Source of the DNA: Dugong dugon
Lineage: Eukaryota > Chordata > Mammalia > Sirenia > Dugongidae
Length of the DNA stretch: 64,000 nucleotides
Assembly: GCA_030035585.1 (NCBI GenBank)
Contig: CM057469.1
Location: 13,572,501 to 13,636,500, forward strand
Direction: 5' to 3'
A program made the position numbers and the translations under genes. Shown in pieces: positions 20,900 through 31,728 of this stretch. The notes beneath the pieces were generated by a model that had not been told where the DNA came from, did no database searches, and worked only from the letters and a program-made list of their open reading frames with translations. How positions within the stretch are numbered: the first letter of the stretch is position 1; each line of letters starts with the position of its first letter.

Positions 20900-23170
20900 C
20901 GACAATTAGAAAATAAAACTTTAAAAAATATCATTTACAAACATCGAAAATCATAACTTACTCAGAAATAAATTTAATTAAAGACGTGCAAGACTTGTAC
21001 ACTGGAAATACTACTGAGAAAAATCAAATGTATCTAATAAATTAAATGAATTTAAATAAATGAATAAACTTAAACATAAAAATTAAATGAACCTAAATAA
21101 ATGGAGAGATATACCACGTTCGTGGACTGGAAGACTCAATATTTTTAAGATGTCTGCTCTCCCAAATGATCTATAGATTCAAGGCAATCCCATTCAAAAT
21201 TCTAGGAGGCTTTTTTATAGAAACCCATAAGTTGATTATAAATTTTGTATGTTAAATGCAAAGAGCTTAAAACAAACAATATAATTTTTGGGGAAAAAAA
21301 AATTAACAAAGTAGGAAGACTTACACTACCAGATTTCAAGACTTACTATAAATCTAGAATAAATAGATACTTCAAGAAAAGTAACCATGAACCCTACACC
21401 TCACATCAAATACTGAAATTAGTTTGAAACACAGACTTAAAAGTAAAGGCTAAAACTATAAAGTTTCTAGAAAAAAACAAAGGCTAAAATTTCTGCAAAC
21501 TTGGGGTTGATTAGATTTCTTAAGATATAAAAACATACAAACTATAAAAAAAGATAAAGTAAATGTCATGTAAATTAAAAATTCTTATTCTTCAAAAGAT
21601 GCCTTTAGAAAATAAAAAGGTAAAAAGGAGAGTGGAGGAAACCAAAGACTGAAGGAAGAAAATTAGTCCACAGGTCTAACAGCCCATGTGAACCACAGCC
21701 TCTTTTTGCCTGAGATCCTAAGAACTAGATGGTACCCAGCTACCATTACCAACTGCTCTGACCAGGAGCACAATAGAAGGCCCCAGTTAGAATGGGAGAA
21801 AAATGTAGAACAAAACTCAAATTCATAAAAAAAACCAGATGTACTGGACTGACAGAGACTAGAGGAATCCTTAAGACAACTGCCCTCAGATACCCTTTTA
21901 ACCTAGAACTGAAGCCACTCCAAGAGGTCACCTTTTAGCCAAATAACAGACTGGCCTATAAAATAAACAATTACACTCATGAGGAATGTGCTCCTTTAAA
22001 CAATCAACTATACAAGACCAAATGGTCAACATTTACACAAAAGCAGAGATGAGAAGGCAAGGAGGGGCAGGGAAACTGGACGGATGAAAACAGGGCAGGT
22101 GGGGTGGCAATGGCGAGAGTACTGACACACTATGAGGACCGTAACCGACGTCACAAAACAATGTGTGTATGAACTGAATGGGTATCTAATCTGCTGTGCA
22201 AACTTTCACCTAAAACACAGTAAAATATTTGAAAAAGAAAAAGAAAAAGGTAAACAACAGATTAGGAGAAAATATCCTTAATATATATATCTGATACAAG
22301 ACTTGTATTCAGAATATACTAAGAATCAGTACAAGTCAACAGTAAGACAAGCAATTCAATTTTTTTTAAAGGGAAAAAGAAGCAGACGTAAGAGATATCC
22401 AAATGACCAATAAGCATATGGAAATATGCTCAAAATTTTAGTCATCAGAGAAATAACAAATTTAAACCACAATGTGATACTATTAGACATTCACTGGAAT
22501 GGCTAAAATTAAAGACTGACAATACTCAAAATTGGTGAGGAAGTGGAACAACCAGATCGCTCATGAAACGATACAACCACTTTGGAAAACAGCTTGGCAG
22601 TTTCCTATACAGTTAAAAATACACTTACCATATGACCCAGCAATTCCTCTCCTAGATATTTACTCGAGAGAAATAAAAACACATGTTCACACAAATGTAT
22701 GTACATATGCACAAAAATGTTCAAAGAAGCTTTATTCACAAAAGCCAAAAACTAGAAACAACCCAAGTGTCCATCAACAGGTGAATGGATAAGCAAACTG
22801 TGGTATATGCATACAATGGAATGCTACTCAGCAAGAGAAATGATCAAAGGACTGATAAATAAAACAACATGGGCGAATCTCAAAAACATTATGCCAGGCA
22901 AAAGAAGCCAGAGACAAAAGGATACATTATTATTGCATCTATACAAGCTCTAAAACAGGTAAAATTAGAGTATGATGACAGAAATCAGATCAGTGGTTGC
23001 CTGGAGCAGTGTCTGGCAAGGGACTGACTATAAAGGATCACAAGGGAACCTTGTGGAGGGATGAATGTTCTATACCTTGATTGAGGTGATCGTTACATTT
23101 ATAAAAGCTCAAGATGTGTGCATTATTGTATGTAAGTTAAATTTAGATTTTAAAGAAGCAAGGTTAGCAG
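20900..23170 (+). mobile_element. Old L1 ORF2 end and 3' UTR, split
   Basis: Left part 20900-21624 (..AGGCAATCCCATTCAAAAT..) and right part 22255-23170 (GACCCAGCAATTCCTCTCCT, CAAGTGTCCATCAACAGGTG, GAATGCTACTCAGCAAGAGA). No frame survives. Interrupted at 21625-22243. Confidence 0.8.
21625..22243 (+). mobile_element. Afrotherian L1 3' UTR, tail type B, inserted in older L1
   Basis: Shares GGTACCCAGCTACCATTAC and AATGTAGAACAAAACTCA blocks with 36300-36400, but has a different terminal part (AACAATGTGTGTATGAACTG, CCTAAAACACAGTAAAATAT). An 11-bp duplication AAAAAGGTAAA lies at 21614-21624 and 22244-22254. Confidence 0.8.
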
Positions 23171-23830
23171 ATGCGAGTGGCAAATGTGGAGCTATGTACT
23201 TCAAAAACTTCAAAACTCAGGCTGAGGTAAGAAATAATTTCAGTTAAAAAGTTTTTTAAATTACTAAATCTTTGGCAAGACATTTTATCACTAGGTTATT
23301 GCTCATTAGAATAAAAAGGGCCAATAATATTAACTACAAAACTGTATCTGATTTTAAACAAGACTTTATTTTATTCAAAGATGTTCAATAAAATAAAACA
23401 TTTTTTCTGGCATACAAAAATGACTGAGAGGTCAAGGCAGGCTGTTTCTTCCTCTATTCAATGCTAAAAGACTTATTCCAGGCTCAGCAGACTTTTACTT
23501 TACTCTAGCTGAAAAAGCAGTCAGTCATATGCCTAAAAAATACCATCACCAGCCCAAATCCCTTAGCTGGTTATTTTAGTTAGAATGATAGGGTGGTCAA
23601 CTAACTTAGAACATTTAGGCCAAGACCTGTGGCAATGCAACATGGCAACCCATTACATGCAACTGTTTTGGACTTAGAAACAGATTGACACTCAGTTTTC
23701 AATCAATAAACATAAGAAGAAGAAATGCAGTTCTGGGTGTAATAAATGGCGAATTATTTAAAGGAAGTTTTAGTATAGTCAATAAACAAGCTCTCATGAC
23801 TAAGGCATATTAAACTTCCAAGAGTCTGGA
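23171..23830. other. NVL intron, no recognised feature
   Basis: Nothing supportable seen. Confidence 0.4.
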
Positions 23831-24039
23831 AACAAAAAACTAGTTGCCATTGAGTCGATTCTGACTCACGGTGACCCCAAGTGTGTCAGAGTAGAACTAT
23901 GCTGCACAGGGCTTTCAATGGTTGATTTTTCAGAAGTAGATTGCCAGGGCTTTTTTCCAAGGCATCTCTGGGTGGACTCACCTCCAACCTTTCTGTTATC
24001 AGCTGAGCGTGTTAACCATTTACACCACCCAGGGACTCA
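23831..24039 (-). mobile_element. AfroSINE, antisense, longer variant
   Basis: AGTTGCCATTGAGTCGATTC, GGTGACCCCAAGTGTG, ATTTTTCAGAAGTAGATTGC and a CCACCCAGGGACTC head. The body contains the CAAGGCATCTCTGGGTGG segment also seen at 53580. Confidence 0.88.
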
Positions 24040-24802
24040 GGTGTATATCTTTAAAGGTCACAAATATTACAAAGTGAAGACACACCAGGAACTCCCTTGA
24101 AAACAGTGAGAAACCCAAATGCACAAAGCTTAGACAATAGTATCCAATTCAAGACTTTTTTTTGGGTTAGCTTCTACCTGCCACCCCTCTCTGTGTCACA
24201 ATAAATTGACTCATTTAACAGCAACCATTTTAATTTATTACAAACATGATAACTCAGCACAGTCAGAAATAAATATGTAAAACTTAACATTTTATGTAAG
24301 GAAAAACCACAGTGATTTTTTAAAACTCTTCTCCTACCCAATAGTGAAGACACTTTTACTTCCCTGAAATGTATAGATAAGTCTCTAGGGCTTAGTTTGG
24401 GTACAGTCTAGCTCTGAGAAGATAAGAAACCATTTGTTAAAAAGGGTGGGGTAGGTTAACTAATACTTGAATGAAACTGATTATAAATTCTGAGACTGTA
24501 GAAGCAGATACAAGACATCATTCATTCTCTCTGAAGTAGTCAGTAGAGAATCTGGTTAGGAGAGCTATGCTTCAGTCTCTAAGAAACACACAAAATTATA
24601 ATCTTCCAAGAATATTCTCATGAACACAAGTGTTTTCCTTGTTTTTGGATCAAAGTGTAACATGCAATTTCTTTCCACTTCAGGAAGAAGGGATGGTATA
24701 TAAAATACAATCTGTAAAAATGAGTTTCACAATTTATGAGTTCCTATCTACTATTCTCAATTCTAGTCTTTTTCTCTATATACATTTAAGAGCATCTCTT
24801 AC
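24040..24802. other. NVL intron, no recognised feature
   Basis: Nothing beyond the splice donor of the neighbouring exon. Confidence 0.4.
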
Positions 24803-24873
24803 CTTTTTTGATACAGATGGTTTTACTTTCTTAAAAGCTTCTTCAAAGTGTTTAAGACTAATCTTGAGTTCAC
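24803..24873 (-). CDS. NVL: NVL exon (second from the end): lid C-terminal helix
   Basis: Completes the Gly codon and then encodes ELKISLKHFEEAFKKVKPSVSKK (23 residues). HFEEAFKKV is the usual last helix of a VCP-type D2 lid. The acceptor is GCTCCACAG and the donor is AAG|GTAAGA. It ends in phase 0, matching the final exon. Confidence 0.95.
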
Positions 24874-25597
24874 CTGTGGAGCAAATACATAGATATACAA
24901 ATCTTGGTAGAGTATGCTGATTGTGATTTCGATTCTCTTGAGAGACATCCAGGTCTTCAGGGAACACTGAAACACTGATGAGATCAGTGATGGGACAGGC
25001 TGTGTTCTTTCCAAAACAGTATCCACGCCAGATATAGTCTGCTCATCAGACTTTAATCCAGTTTTACGCAAAAATACACTCTCTACCACTCACAAATAGG
25101 TGCCCCTTTGTAGGCACTCTCTGCACTGTTCACCTTAACTTAATGGTGATGCTTATGAAGAAGAACCAGAATTGTTCTCTTTTTAAGATAATTCAAGAAA
25201 ATTTAACTAGGACTGAAAAGGTAGAATTCCATAGTAGCTACTACATAATTAGATGTTACAGAGTTATAATGTCCTAACACTGGATAAGAAGGGGGTTATA
25301 ATTCTTTATAAAGTTTATGCCATTACACAAGTAAATCAAATAGTTAAATGTTAAATAAAGCCTGGTTTAGAATGTTAATATGACAACTTACATGACAATT
25401 TATATTTAAAACAGTAAATTTCCCACACGTATAATAGGTAGTACATTTACCTAGCAATAAAATAATGCAAACTGGGTGACATTCCTGATTTCAGTTTTAA
25501 TAAGGTAAGGTATCAACACAAAGCCCCTATACAACAAGAGTCTGCTGCAAACGAACGCTGCAGCAAAGCAGGAGGTCAGAATTTGTTTTATATATAT

Positions 25598-25748
25598 GGG
25601 GCCTGGTGGTGCAGTGGTTAAGAGCTATGGCTGCTAACCAAACGGTCGGCAGTTCGAATCCACCAGCCGCTCCTTGGAAGTCCTATGGGGCAGTTCTACT
25701 CTGTCCCATAGGGTCACTATGAGTCAGAATTGACTCGATGGCAACGGG
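25598..25748 (+). mobile_element. AfroSINE, full length, well preserved
   Basis: GCCTGGTGGTGCAGTGGTTA, CAGTTCGAATCCACCAGCC (intact B box) and GACTCGATGGCAACGGG. A TTTTATATATAT-type duplication lies at 25586-25597 and from 25749. Confidence 0.93.
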
Positions 25749-25822
25749 TTTTATACATATATATAAAAACCCCATTCTTAGACTCCTTCCCTCATTTATA
25801 TTTATATATATATATGTCCATA

Positions 25823-26551
25823 TAAACCCCACTGCCATCGAGATGACTTGGACTCGTGGTGATCCTATAGGACAGAACAGAAGTGCCCCACAGGGTTTCC
25901 AAAGCTGTAATCTTTATGGGCAAACCTGCTACAGAAGACCTCTTTAAAGTGTTAAAAAGCAACCATGTCACTTCAAGGACTAAGGTGAGCCTGACCCAAG
26001 CCATGCTGTTTTCAATCATCTCATGCACATGCGAAAGCTGGACAATGAACAAGGAATACCCAAGAACTGACGCCTTTGAATTGTGGTGTTGGCAAAGAAT
26101 ACTGAATATACCACAGACTGCCAGAAAAACGAACACATCTGTCTTAGAAGTACAGCCAGAATGCTCCTTAGGAGCAAGGATGGTGAGTTCATCTCACATA
26201 CTTTGGACATGTTAACAGGAGAGATCAATCCCTGGAGAAGGACATCATGGTTGGTAAAGTAGAGAGTCATCAAAAAAGAGGAAGACCCTCAATGAGATGG
26301 ACTGACACAGTGGCTGCAACAATGGGCTCAAGTGTAACAAAAATTGTCAGGATGGCACAGGACCGTGCAGTGTTTTGTTCTATTGTACACAGGGTCCGCT
26401 ATGAGCTGGAACCGACTCCATGGCACCTAACAACAACAACCTTTATGGAAGCAGACTGCCACATCTTTCTCCCAAGGAGCTGCCGGTGGGTTCGAACTGC
26501 CGACCCTCGGTTAGCAACCAAGCATTTAACCACTACACCAGCAGAGCTCTT
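25823..26551 (-). mobile_element. AfroSINE, antisense, split by an RTE-type LINE end
   Basis: Tail half 25823-25919 (CCACTGCCATCGAGATGAC onward), head half 26441-26551 (GGAAGCAGACTGCCACATC to GAGCTC). Its own 14-bp duplication TATATATGTC(C/T)ATA lies at 25809-25822 and 26552-26565. Confidence 0.9.
25920..26440 (+). mobile_element. RTE/BovB-type LINE 3' end with C-terminal ORF remnant
   Basis: The plus-strand frame 25883-26215 reads KVSLTQAMLFSIISCTCESW, then FELWCWQRILNIPQTAR. These are the spacing and residues of the C-terminal part of BovB/RTE reverse transcriptases (usual form FELWCWRRLL.VPWTARR). A second frame (26247-26585) adds RPSMRWTDTVAATMGSS. The element ends in the GGCACCTAACAACAACAAC tail shared with SINEs. 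CTTTATGG is duplicated at 25912-25919 and 26441-26448. Confidence 0.85.
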
Positions 26552-26565
26552 TATATATGTCTATA

Positions 26566-27745
26566 CTAACATCCAAACGGGATGATTGGCAGCAGACAAT
26601 ACATGTTCAGAGCCTGTGAAGTTTTAGTGACCAGACTCCAAGATAGTCATCTATGAGATTCAGCTCCCAGGCAGCACTCTACCACATAATGTTTTTTATG
26701 AGATGTTCTCATTCTGTTTACTGATATCCCCACCTATTCCCAAAAAGAATTTAAAGTGGCTTAAAATAAAAGCTCAGTTAATTGAACTTTAAAATTAACA
26801 ACAAAAAACCAGGGATTTCATAATGAAGACAAGTGTGCTGACGAATCTAAGAATAGCTGCAATAACTAGAAACAAAATTTAGTTCTAAGATTCTTGGTAG
26901 TAAAGAAAAAAGGGAAGAGAAAAAATGGAAAATCAATAGAAATTTTAAAAGCTATCTCTTGGCAGTTTATTGAACAAAAGGAGACCAATGTAGAACCTGA
27001 ACTTTAGACTGAAGTACAGATTTAGAGGACAGAGTGAATCTTTCTGAAGAAAGGTACTCTACACGGCTATAAAGCAGAAGAGACAGCCATCAACTTCAAC
27101 TGATCCAACAACTGTCACAGAAACCAAGCAAAGGAAAAGCTGTTTCTGTAGTTAGCATGGTTGGATGTAGGTCGCAAATGAATCTTTTTTGTCTACACGT
27201 ACCCAAACAGTGAAAGCAAAGACACTGTCAAACATGAAGGATGGTGCAAAGCTGTCGAGATGACCCCAGACTGTCACATAATAAATTACATGGATTTTGT
27301 ATTCTGAAAGGGAAGTCTCAATATATGGAAAGTTATTCCAGTTTTCACTCATGTGTGTGTGTGTGTTTTCTAAGCTCTCCAATTTAAACTGCATTTTCAC
27401 AGGCAAGCAGATATTACTTTAGCAAAAGACTGAGAAGGTCCTCCTGAAATGGCAGACCAAACTCATGACGAAGACTGTGCTTAAATCTAATCATTGGCTG
27501 TGAAGACAAAGACATAAGACTCTCTGTTCGATAGGCACTAAAGAGCTTTGCTATTTGCACAGTTGTCAGCCACAAAGGCTGCACAGAATTCCAGAACAGT
27601 TTCTAAAGGTCTCATCAGAAAAATCAAGCTTTACTATCATTGATAACAGATGTTAGAAAATGATGCTATAGTTATTTGCCAGGTTAGTGGGGGTTTATAC
27701 ATCCAGAGCGATCATGAGAATCGCGAGATCCTGGGAGAATCATAC
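26566..27745. other. NVL intron, no recognised feature
   Basis: A/T-rich. A short (GT)n lies at 27353-27365. No coding signal. Confidence 0.4.
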
Positions 27746-27834
27746 CTTTTTCATTTCCATTCTTCTGTCTTGCCATTTCCTGTCTCAGGGCACAGAGAGA
27801 AGCTTCCCGCACCAACGCCGAGAGATCTGCGCCC
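27746..27834 (-). CDS. NVL: NVL exon (third from the end): sensor 2 exon
   Basis: Codes for [18 protein letters not shown] and on to NGNEK, ending with the first base of a Gly codon. [11 protein letters not shown] is the conserved sensor-2 helix of the VCP and NVL family, where the GAD segment contacts nucleotide. The acceptor is CTTGTAG and the donor is AAAG|GTATGA. The exon is 89 bp with no interruptions. LREA-type residues support a functional rather than decayed copy. Confidence 0.96.
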
Positions 27835-28407
27835 CTACAAAGAGAGATGTTCTTATTTATTCGTAGACATGGCAAAAGAACAGAGAACAGGAAGAAGTCT
27901 GACAGCAATTTCCTATTAAATCATATTAACAAATTAAGAAAACAAACTGACCAATAAAGGTGGGATAAACTGATTATCAACAATGAGAAAGCGTTTTTAG
28001 CTCTCACTCACAATAATTAACCTAACCTTAGGGGAAGAGAAATGGCGGAGGAAACAATGCAATGAATCATAAATACTCTATCTCATTAGCTACAGACACA
28101 ATAAAGCCTGTGAAAGCCGTCAAAGAAGGGAAACTCAAAGATTTTCCACTAAAACGAGCAACAGAAAAGTGTCCCGTCAAAGGCAGAAAACCTGTAAGAA
28201 CCAGAGAAACAAGGCAGTAGCGTTGAGATCCAGCTCTCACGGGTTTCACTGCATTCACGTTAATGTAAAAAAGTCTAAAACATCCAGTCACTAGAGAGAA
28301 ACTTCTAAAAATTATCTTCAAACTTCAAAAATTTTAAAAGTTTATTAGAATATTTCCATTTACCAGGGCTATGCTAAAGTGCTGACTGGCACATTCACAT
28401 ATTACAT

Positions 28408-28533
28408 AAACAACCAAACCAAACCCACTGCTGTCGAGCGACCTATAGGACAGAGCAGAACTGCCCCATAGGGTTTCCAAGGAGCAGCTGTGGAGTCAAA
28501 CTGCCGACCTTTTGGTTAGCAGCCAAGCTCTTG
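28408..28533 (-). mobile_element. AfroSINE, antisense, internally deleted
   Basis: CACTGCTGTCGAGCGACC joins directly to TATAGGACAGAGCAGAACTG, and the copy ends CCTTTTGGTTAGCAGCCAAG. The head is missing. Confidence 0.88.
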
Positions 28534-29103
28534 ACATATATTACCTAGAGTCTAAAATAAGCTTATATGAAAAGTCATTTATGGCTCTGAGTTCAAAAGG
28601 GGTAAGTATAAAAGCTAGAAAGTCTTTGATGAACTTGATTCAAGCTCAAGCTGAGTGGACACATTATAACTTACTTAAAGACATAACAAGAACTTACAAG
28701 TCTTCATTTATTTAATTATTCACATACTAATATGCTAAGTCAGCACAGCTCCGAGTTCAATGAAAGACACCGGTGTTGGCTGGGGTTTCACCGCATTACA
28801 GCTTTAAGAGGATTCTTAAAGACTCTGAGAAAAAGCTTAAATTTGGCGATAAAAACCTCATTTCTAGACATTATTTAAGGCTGATAATCCACATAATATA
28901 TAAAATTAAAGACCCACAGAGATTAAATTATTAACTGAATCCACGCTCCTTTTGGTTAAGTGCTAGAAGTATAAAATTATTTAATGATAACATACATGCT
29001 GGGGTATTAATTTCTTAACGTTAAACCTAACACTGGTGCAGAGATAACATAAACTAATGTAAATGAGTAGCTGAAGACTATGCTAGTTAGTACATTATCT
29101 CTT
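28534..29103. other. NVL intron, no recognised feature
   Basis: Nothing supportable seen. Confidence 0.4.
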
Positions 29104-29112
29104 AACTGTCAG

Positions 29113-29266
29113 GACCAAGCACCCGTTGGCAGTGATTCCGACTCACAGCGATCCTCTAGGACAGAGCAGGACTGCCCCAAGGGGTTTCCAAGGAGTAGCT
29201 GGTGGATTCGAACTGCTGAATTTTGGTTAGCAGCAGAGCTCTTAACCACTGTACCACCAGGGCTCC
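29113..29266 (-). mobile_element. AfroSINE, antisense
   Basis: CACAGCGATCCTCTAGGAC, GGATTCGAACTGCTG and GTACCACCAGGGCTCC. Flanked by AACTGT.A at 29104 and 29269. Confidence 0.9.
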
Positions 29267-29276
29267 AAACTGTGAT

Positions 29277-30320
29277 GACAGTGGCATTAAAATGTTTAAC
29301 CATTCCACTTTAACCCTAATCCCTTTATAGGCTGACACCCTACTTGGTATAATCCGAAAGAGTTAGCTCTGGGTAAATTCTGTCATCAAAACTGCCTCCG
29401 CTGCTCACTGAAAATCTTTTCTTTGGATTTTAGCACCCAAAGGTGCAAATGACTTGCTCTTGTCTTTTTTCTCTTCCTCCAGTAGTGAGACAATTTAACT
29501 AAGAAGGCTGGATTCCCACCCAGGGGAAGATGCGAATCCTCCTCAAAGTGAGGCAGGGGCTTTCAGGCAGCCACTCACCACCCAGTCTGGGTCTCCAATT
29601 ACTTCCCCTTCTTGAGAATCACTGCCTCGAAGTGACCCATGATTATGGATGCGGGTGCTTCTGGAAATAACCCAGCGTGCCTGGATTACGGCGAGTGGGG
29701 ATCTTCTTTGGATATAAACTTACACTGCTGAATAACAGACTTCTGAAGACCTCAAAGATTTTGAAAACCCTCACTTACTTGGCTTTGGGAAGTTCCACAT
29801 TATTTGGACTTGCCCTAGGGGAATACTGTGAGAAGCGTATCGTGCACAATCAACACGGCTTATAAAACAAGCTCGAGGGGGAGATGTCTCCGTTAAACTT
29901 TAGTTTCATTTTCTTCCCTTGTGTCCCAAATTGGGAAAGTTAACAAAATTTACTTAAAAACAAATGAAGAAAAAACCAAAACAACAAGAAGCATAAATAT
30001 GAAAGTCAAAGGCAGAAATGCCTTACTTTCTGCTTTTACTGTAGGCTGTGTGGACGTTACCAAGTGTGCTATGGAAAATGCAACGTGAGCCTTGGCAAAC
30101 GCAGATCAGGCAGATTATTCTGTTAAGTGCTGAAGAACCTGGTTAGTGTGGCAGCTAGGAGTGAAATATCTGCTCAAATATTCCATTAGAACAGATAGAA
30201 TCTGTGAAGGGCAGCAGTGGTGGGCCTTATGAAAGAATTCCTCTATTCCCAGAAATTCCTTCAGAGGCTCAAAATGGCTACTCCCCTCTCTAGGAAAGAA
30301 GCAGTATGGAAGAGTTAGAC
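29277..30320. other. NVL intron, no recognised feature
   Basis: Includes a 62-codon plus-strand frame at 29677-29865 with no recognised relative. No splice or promoter context supports it. Confidence 0.4.
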
Positions 30321-30440
30321 ACTGTATTAGGTGCTTTGTGTGAAACTTCATTTAACCCTCTCAGAACCTGGTGAGGTGGGCACCATTCCCCCTTATTTTA
30401 CAGATGAAGAAACAGCCTCACAGAGTTAACTGACTTGAGA
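30321..30440 (-). mobile_element. MIR, antisense
   Basis: TTTAACCCTCTCAGAACCTG, GAGGTGGGCACCATT and ATTTTACAGATGAAGAAAC: the reversed MIR core and 3' end. Confidence 0.82.
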
Positions 30441-30453
30441 TTTACATACTTAC

Positions 30454-30530
30454 GTATAGCAATCACAGCGGAGGTCACCAGCAATTGCTTCCAAATTTAC
30501 ATCTGCATCCAGTGGGGGTTTGGTACCATT
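30454..30530 (-). CDS. NVL: NVL exon (fourth from the end): D2 lid, first part
   Basis: Twenty-five codons plus two bases, from NGTKPPLDADVNLEAIA to RCDCY. This is the helical lid after the AAA core. In VCP-like proteins it packs on the nucleotide and leads into sensor 2. The acceptor is TGTTTAG and the donor is AC|GTAAGT. The terminal AC joins the G of the next exon to make Thr, giving the family motif YTGADL across the junction. Confidence 0.96.
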
Positions 30531-30600
30531 CTAAACACAGACAAAAAAATGAAGATTTTTCATTAAGGCTTTAAAGACCAATCCTATTCCACATAACAAA

Positions 30601-30773
30601 ACGAAAAGCACTTCCATTGAATCAATTCCAACTCACAGCAACCCCATAGGGTTTCCAAGGCTGTAACTCTCTATAGAAGCAGACTGCCACATCTTTCTCC
30701 TGTGGAGCCGCTGCTGGTTTCGAACCACTGACCTTCTGGTTAGCAGTCAATCACTTTAGCCACTGTGCCACCA
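30601..30773 (-). mobile_element. AfroSINE, antisense
   Basis: CACTTCCATTGAATCAATTC, GAAGCAGACTGCCACATC and GCCACTGTGCCACCA. It lies head to tail with the next copy. Confidence 0.88.
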
Positions 30774-30944
30774 AACAAACAAAAAAACCAAACCCATTGC
30801 CGTCGGGTTGATTCCAACTCACAGTGACCCTATAGGACAAAGCCTAAGTGCCCCAAAAGACTTCCGAGGAGTGGTGGGTGGATTTAAACCGCTATCCTTT
30901 TGGTTAGCAGCCATAGCTCTTAACCACTGCGCCACCAGGGCTCC
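30774..30944 (-). mobile_element. AfroSINE, antisense, full length
   Basis: An A-rich tail, CCCATTGCCGTCGGGTTG, TTTTGGTTAGCAGCCATAG and GCGCCACCAGGGCTCC (good A box). Confidence 0.92.
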
Positions 30945-31728
30945 TGAGTCTACACAAGAGGTTCTCGATACACAGTAATGGCTACTTGACTAAATGAATA
31001 CAACTGACTCTAAGACTTCTAAGTGTTGGAAGATTTTTACAAATTTTAAGAAATAAGGTTAAGAAGTAGATTCCAAACTTAGGAAAGCTGAAGGCAAACA
31101 ATTTATGCTCATGAAGTCTGAAGAATTTGTGTACTGCTGCAGCAAAAACAAAATACCAAAAAAATAAAAAAAGTCACTGTCAATCCTTCCAAAGGTGAAG
31201 ACACACACACTTTCTTTTCCTGATTAAATATGTCCCACACCTAAGCAGCATTTAGTTCTGATGCAGAGATGCCGGATCCAGCGACATGCAGTTGGCTAAG
31301 AAAGGAGAAATAATGCTGAGCCTGGCTGGGAGACAACAAGCAGCAACCTGCTTGCCAATAAAAGCCTTTATAAAGTGCTCTGTGCTCAATATGTTCTTTC
31401 TTAATCCTTTAGCGAAAACTGAGCTCTGACTTTGGTGCCAACTCTCCTTCAGCTCACATCAAGAGATGCTAGAAACGACAAGCACCACAACAGTCTCAGA
31501 ATTCCAGCAACACCCAACACAGCACCTTGCCGTACGTACAGTATGTATTTAATAACATCTTCAGTGACTTAAACTGCAGAGGCAAACAGAATACAGTTTT
31601 TAGTGACTTAAAATGTATGATACAGTCAGATGGTTTTGCTTTGTGATTCTGATCCATAACTTATATACACACTGCATATATTCTTACCATTGCAGCAAAC
31701 AGTACATTATGAAATATTTAAAAAAAAT
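30945..31728. other. NVL intron, no recognised feature
   Basis: No repeat or coding assignment. Confidence 0.4.

Noticed and set aside
25883..26585. Host genes with reverse-transcriptase-like sequence
   Set aside because: Residue pattern and tail identify an RTE-type LINE end, broken into two frames, inside a SINE.
29677..29865. 62-codon frame as a small gene
   Set aside because: No homologue recognised, no promoter or splice context, and the length is expected by chance.
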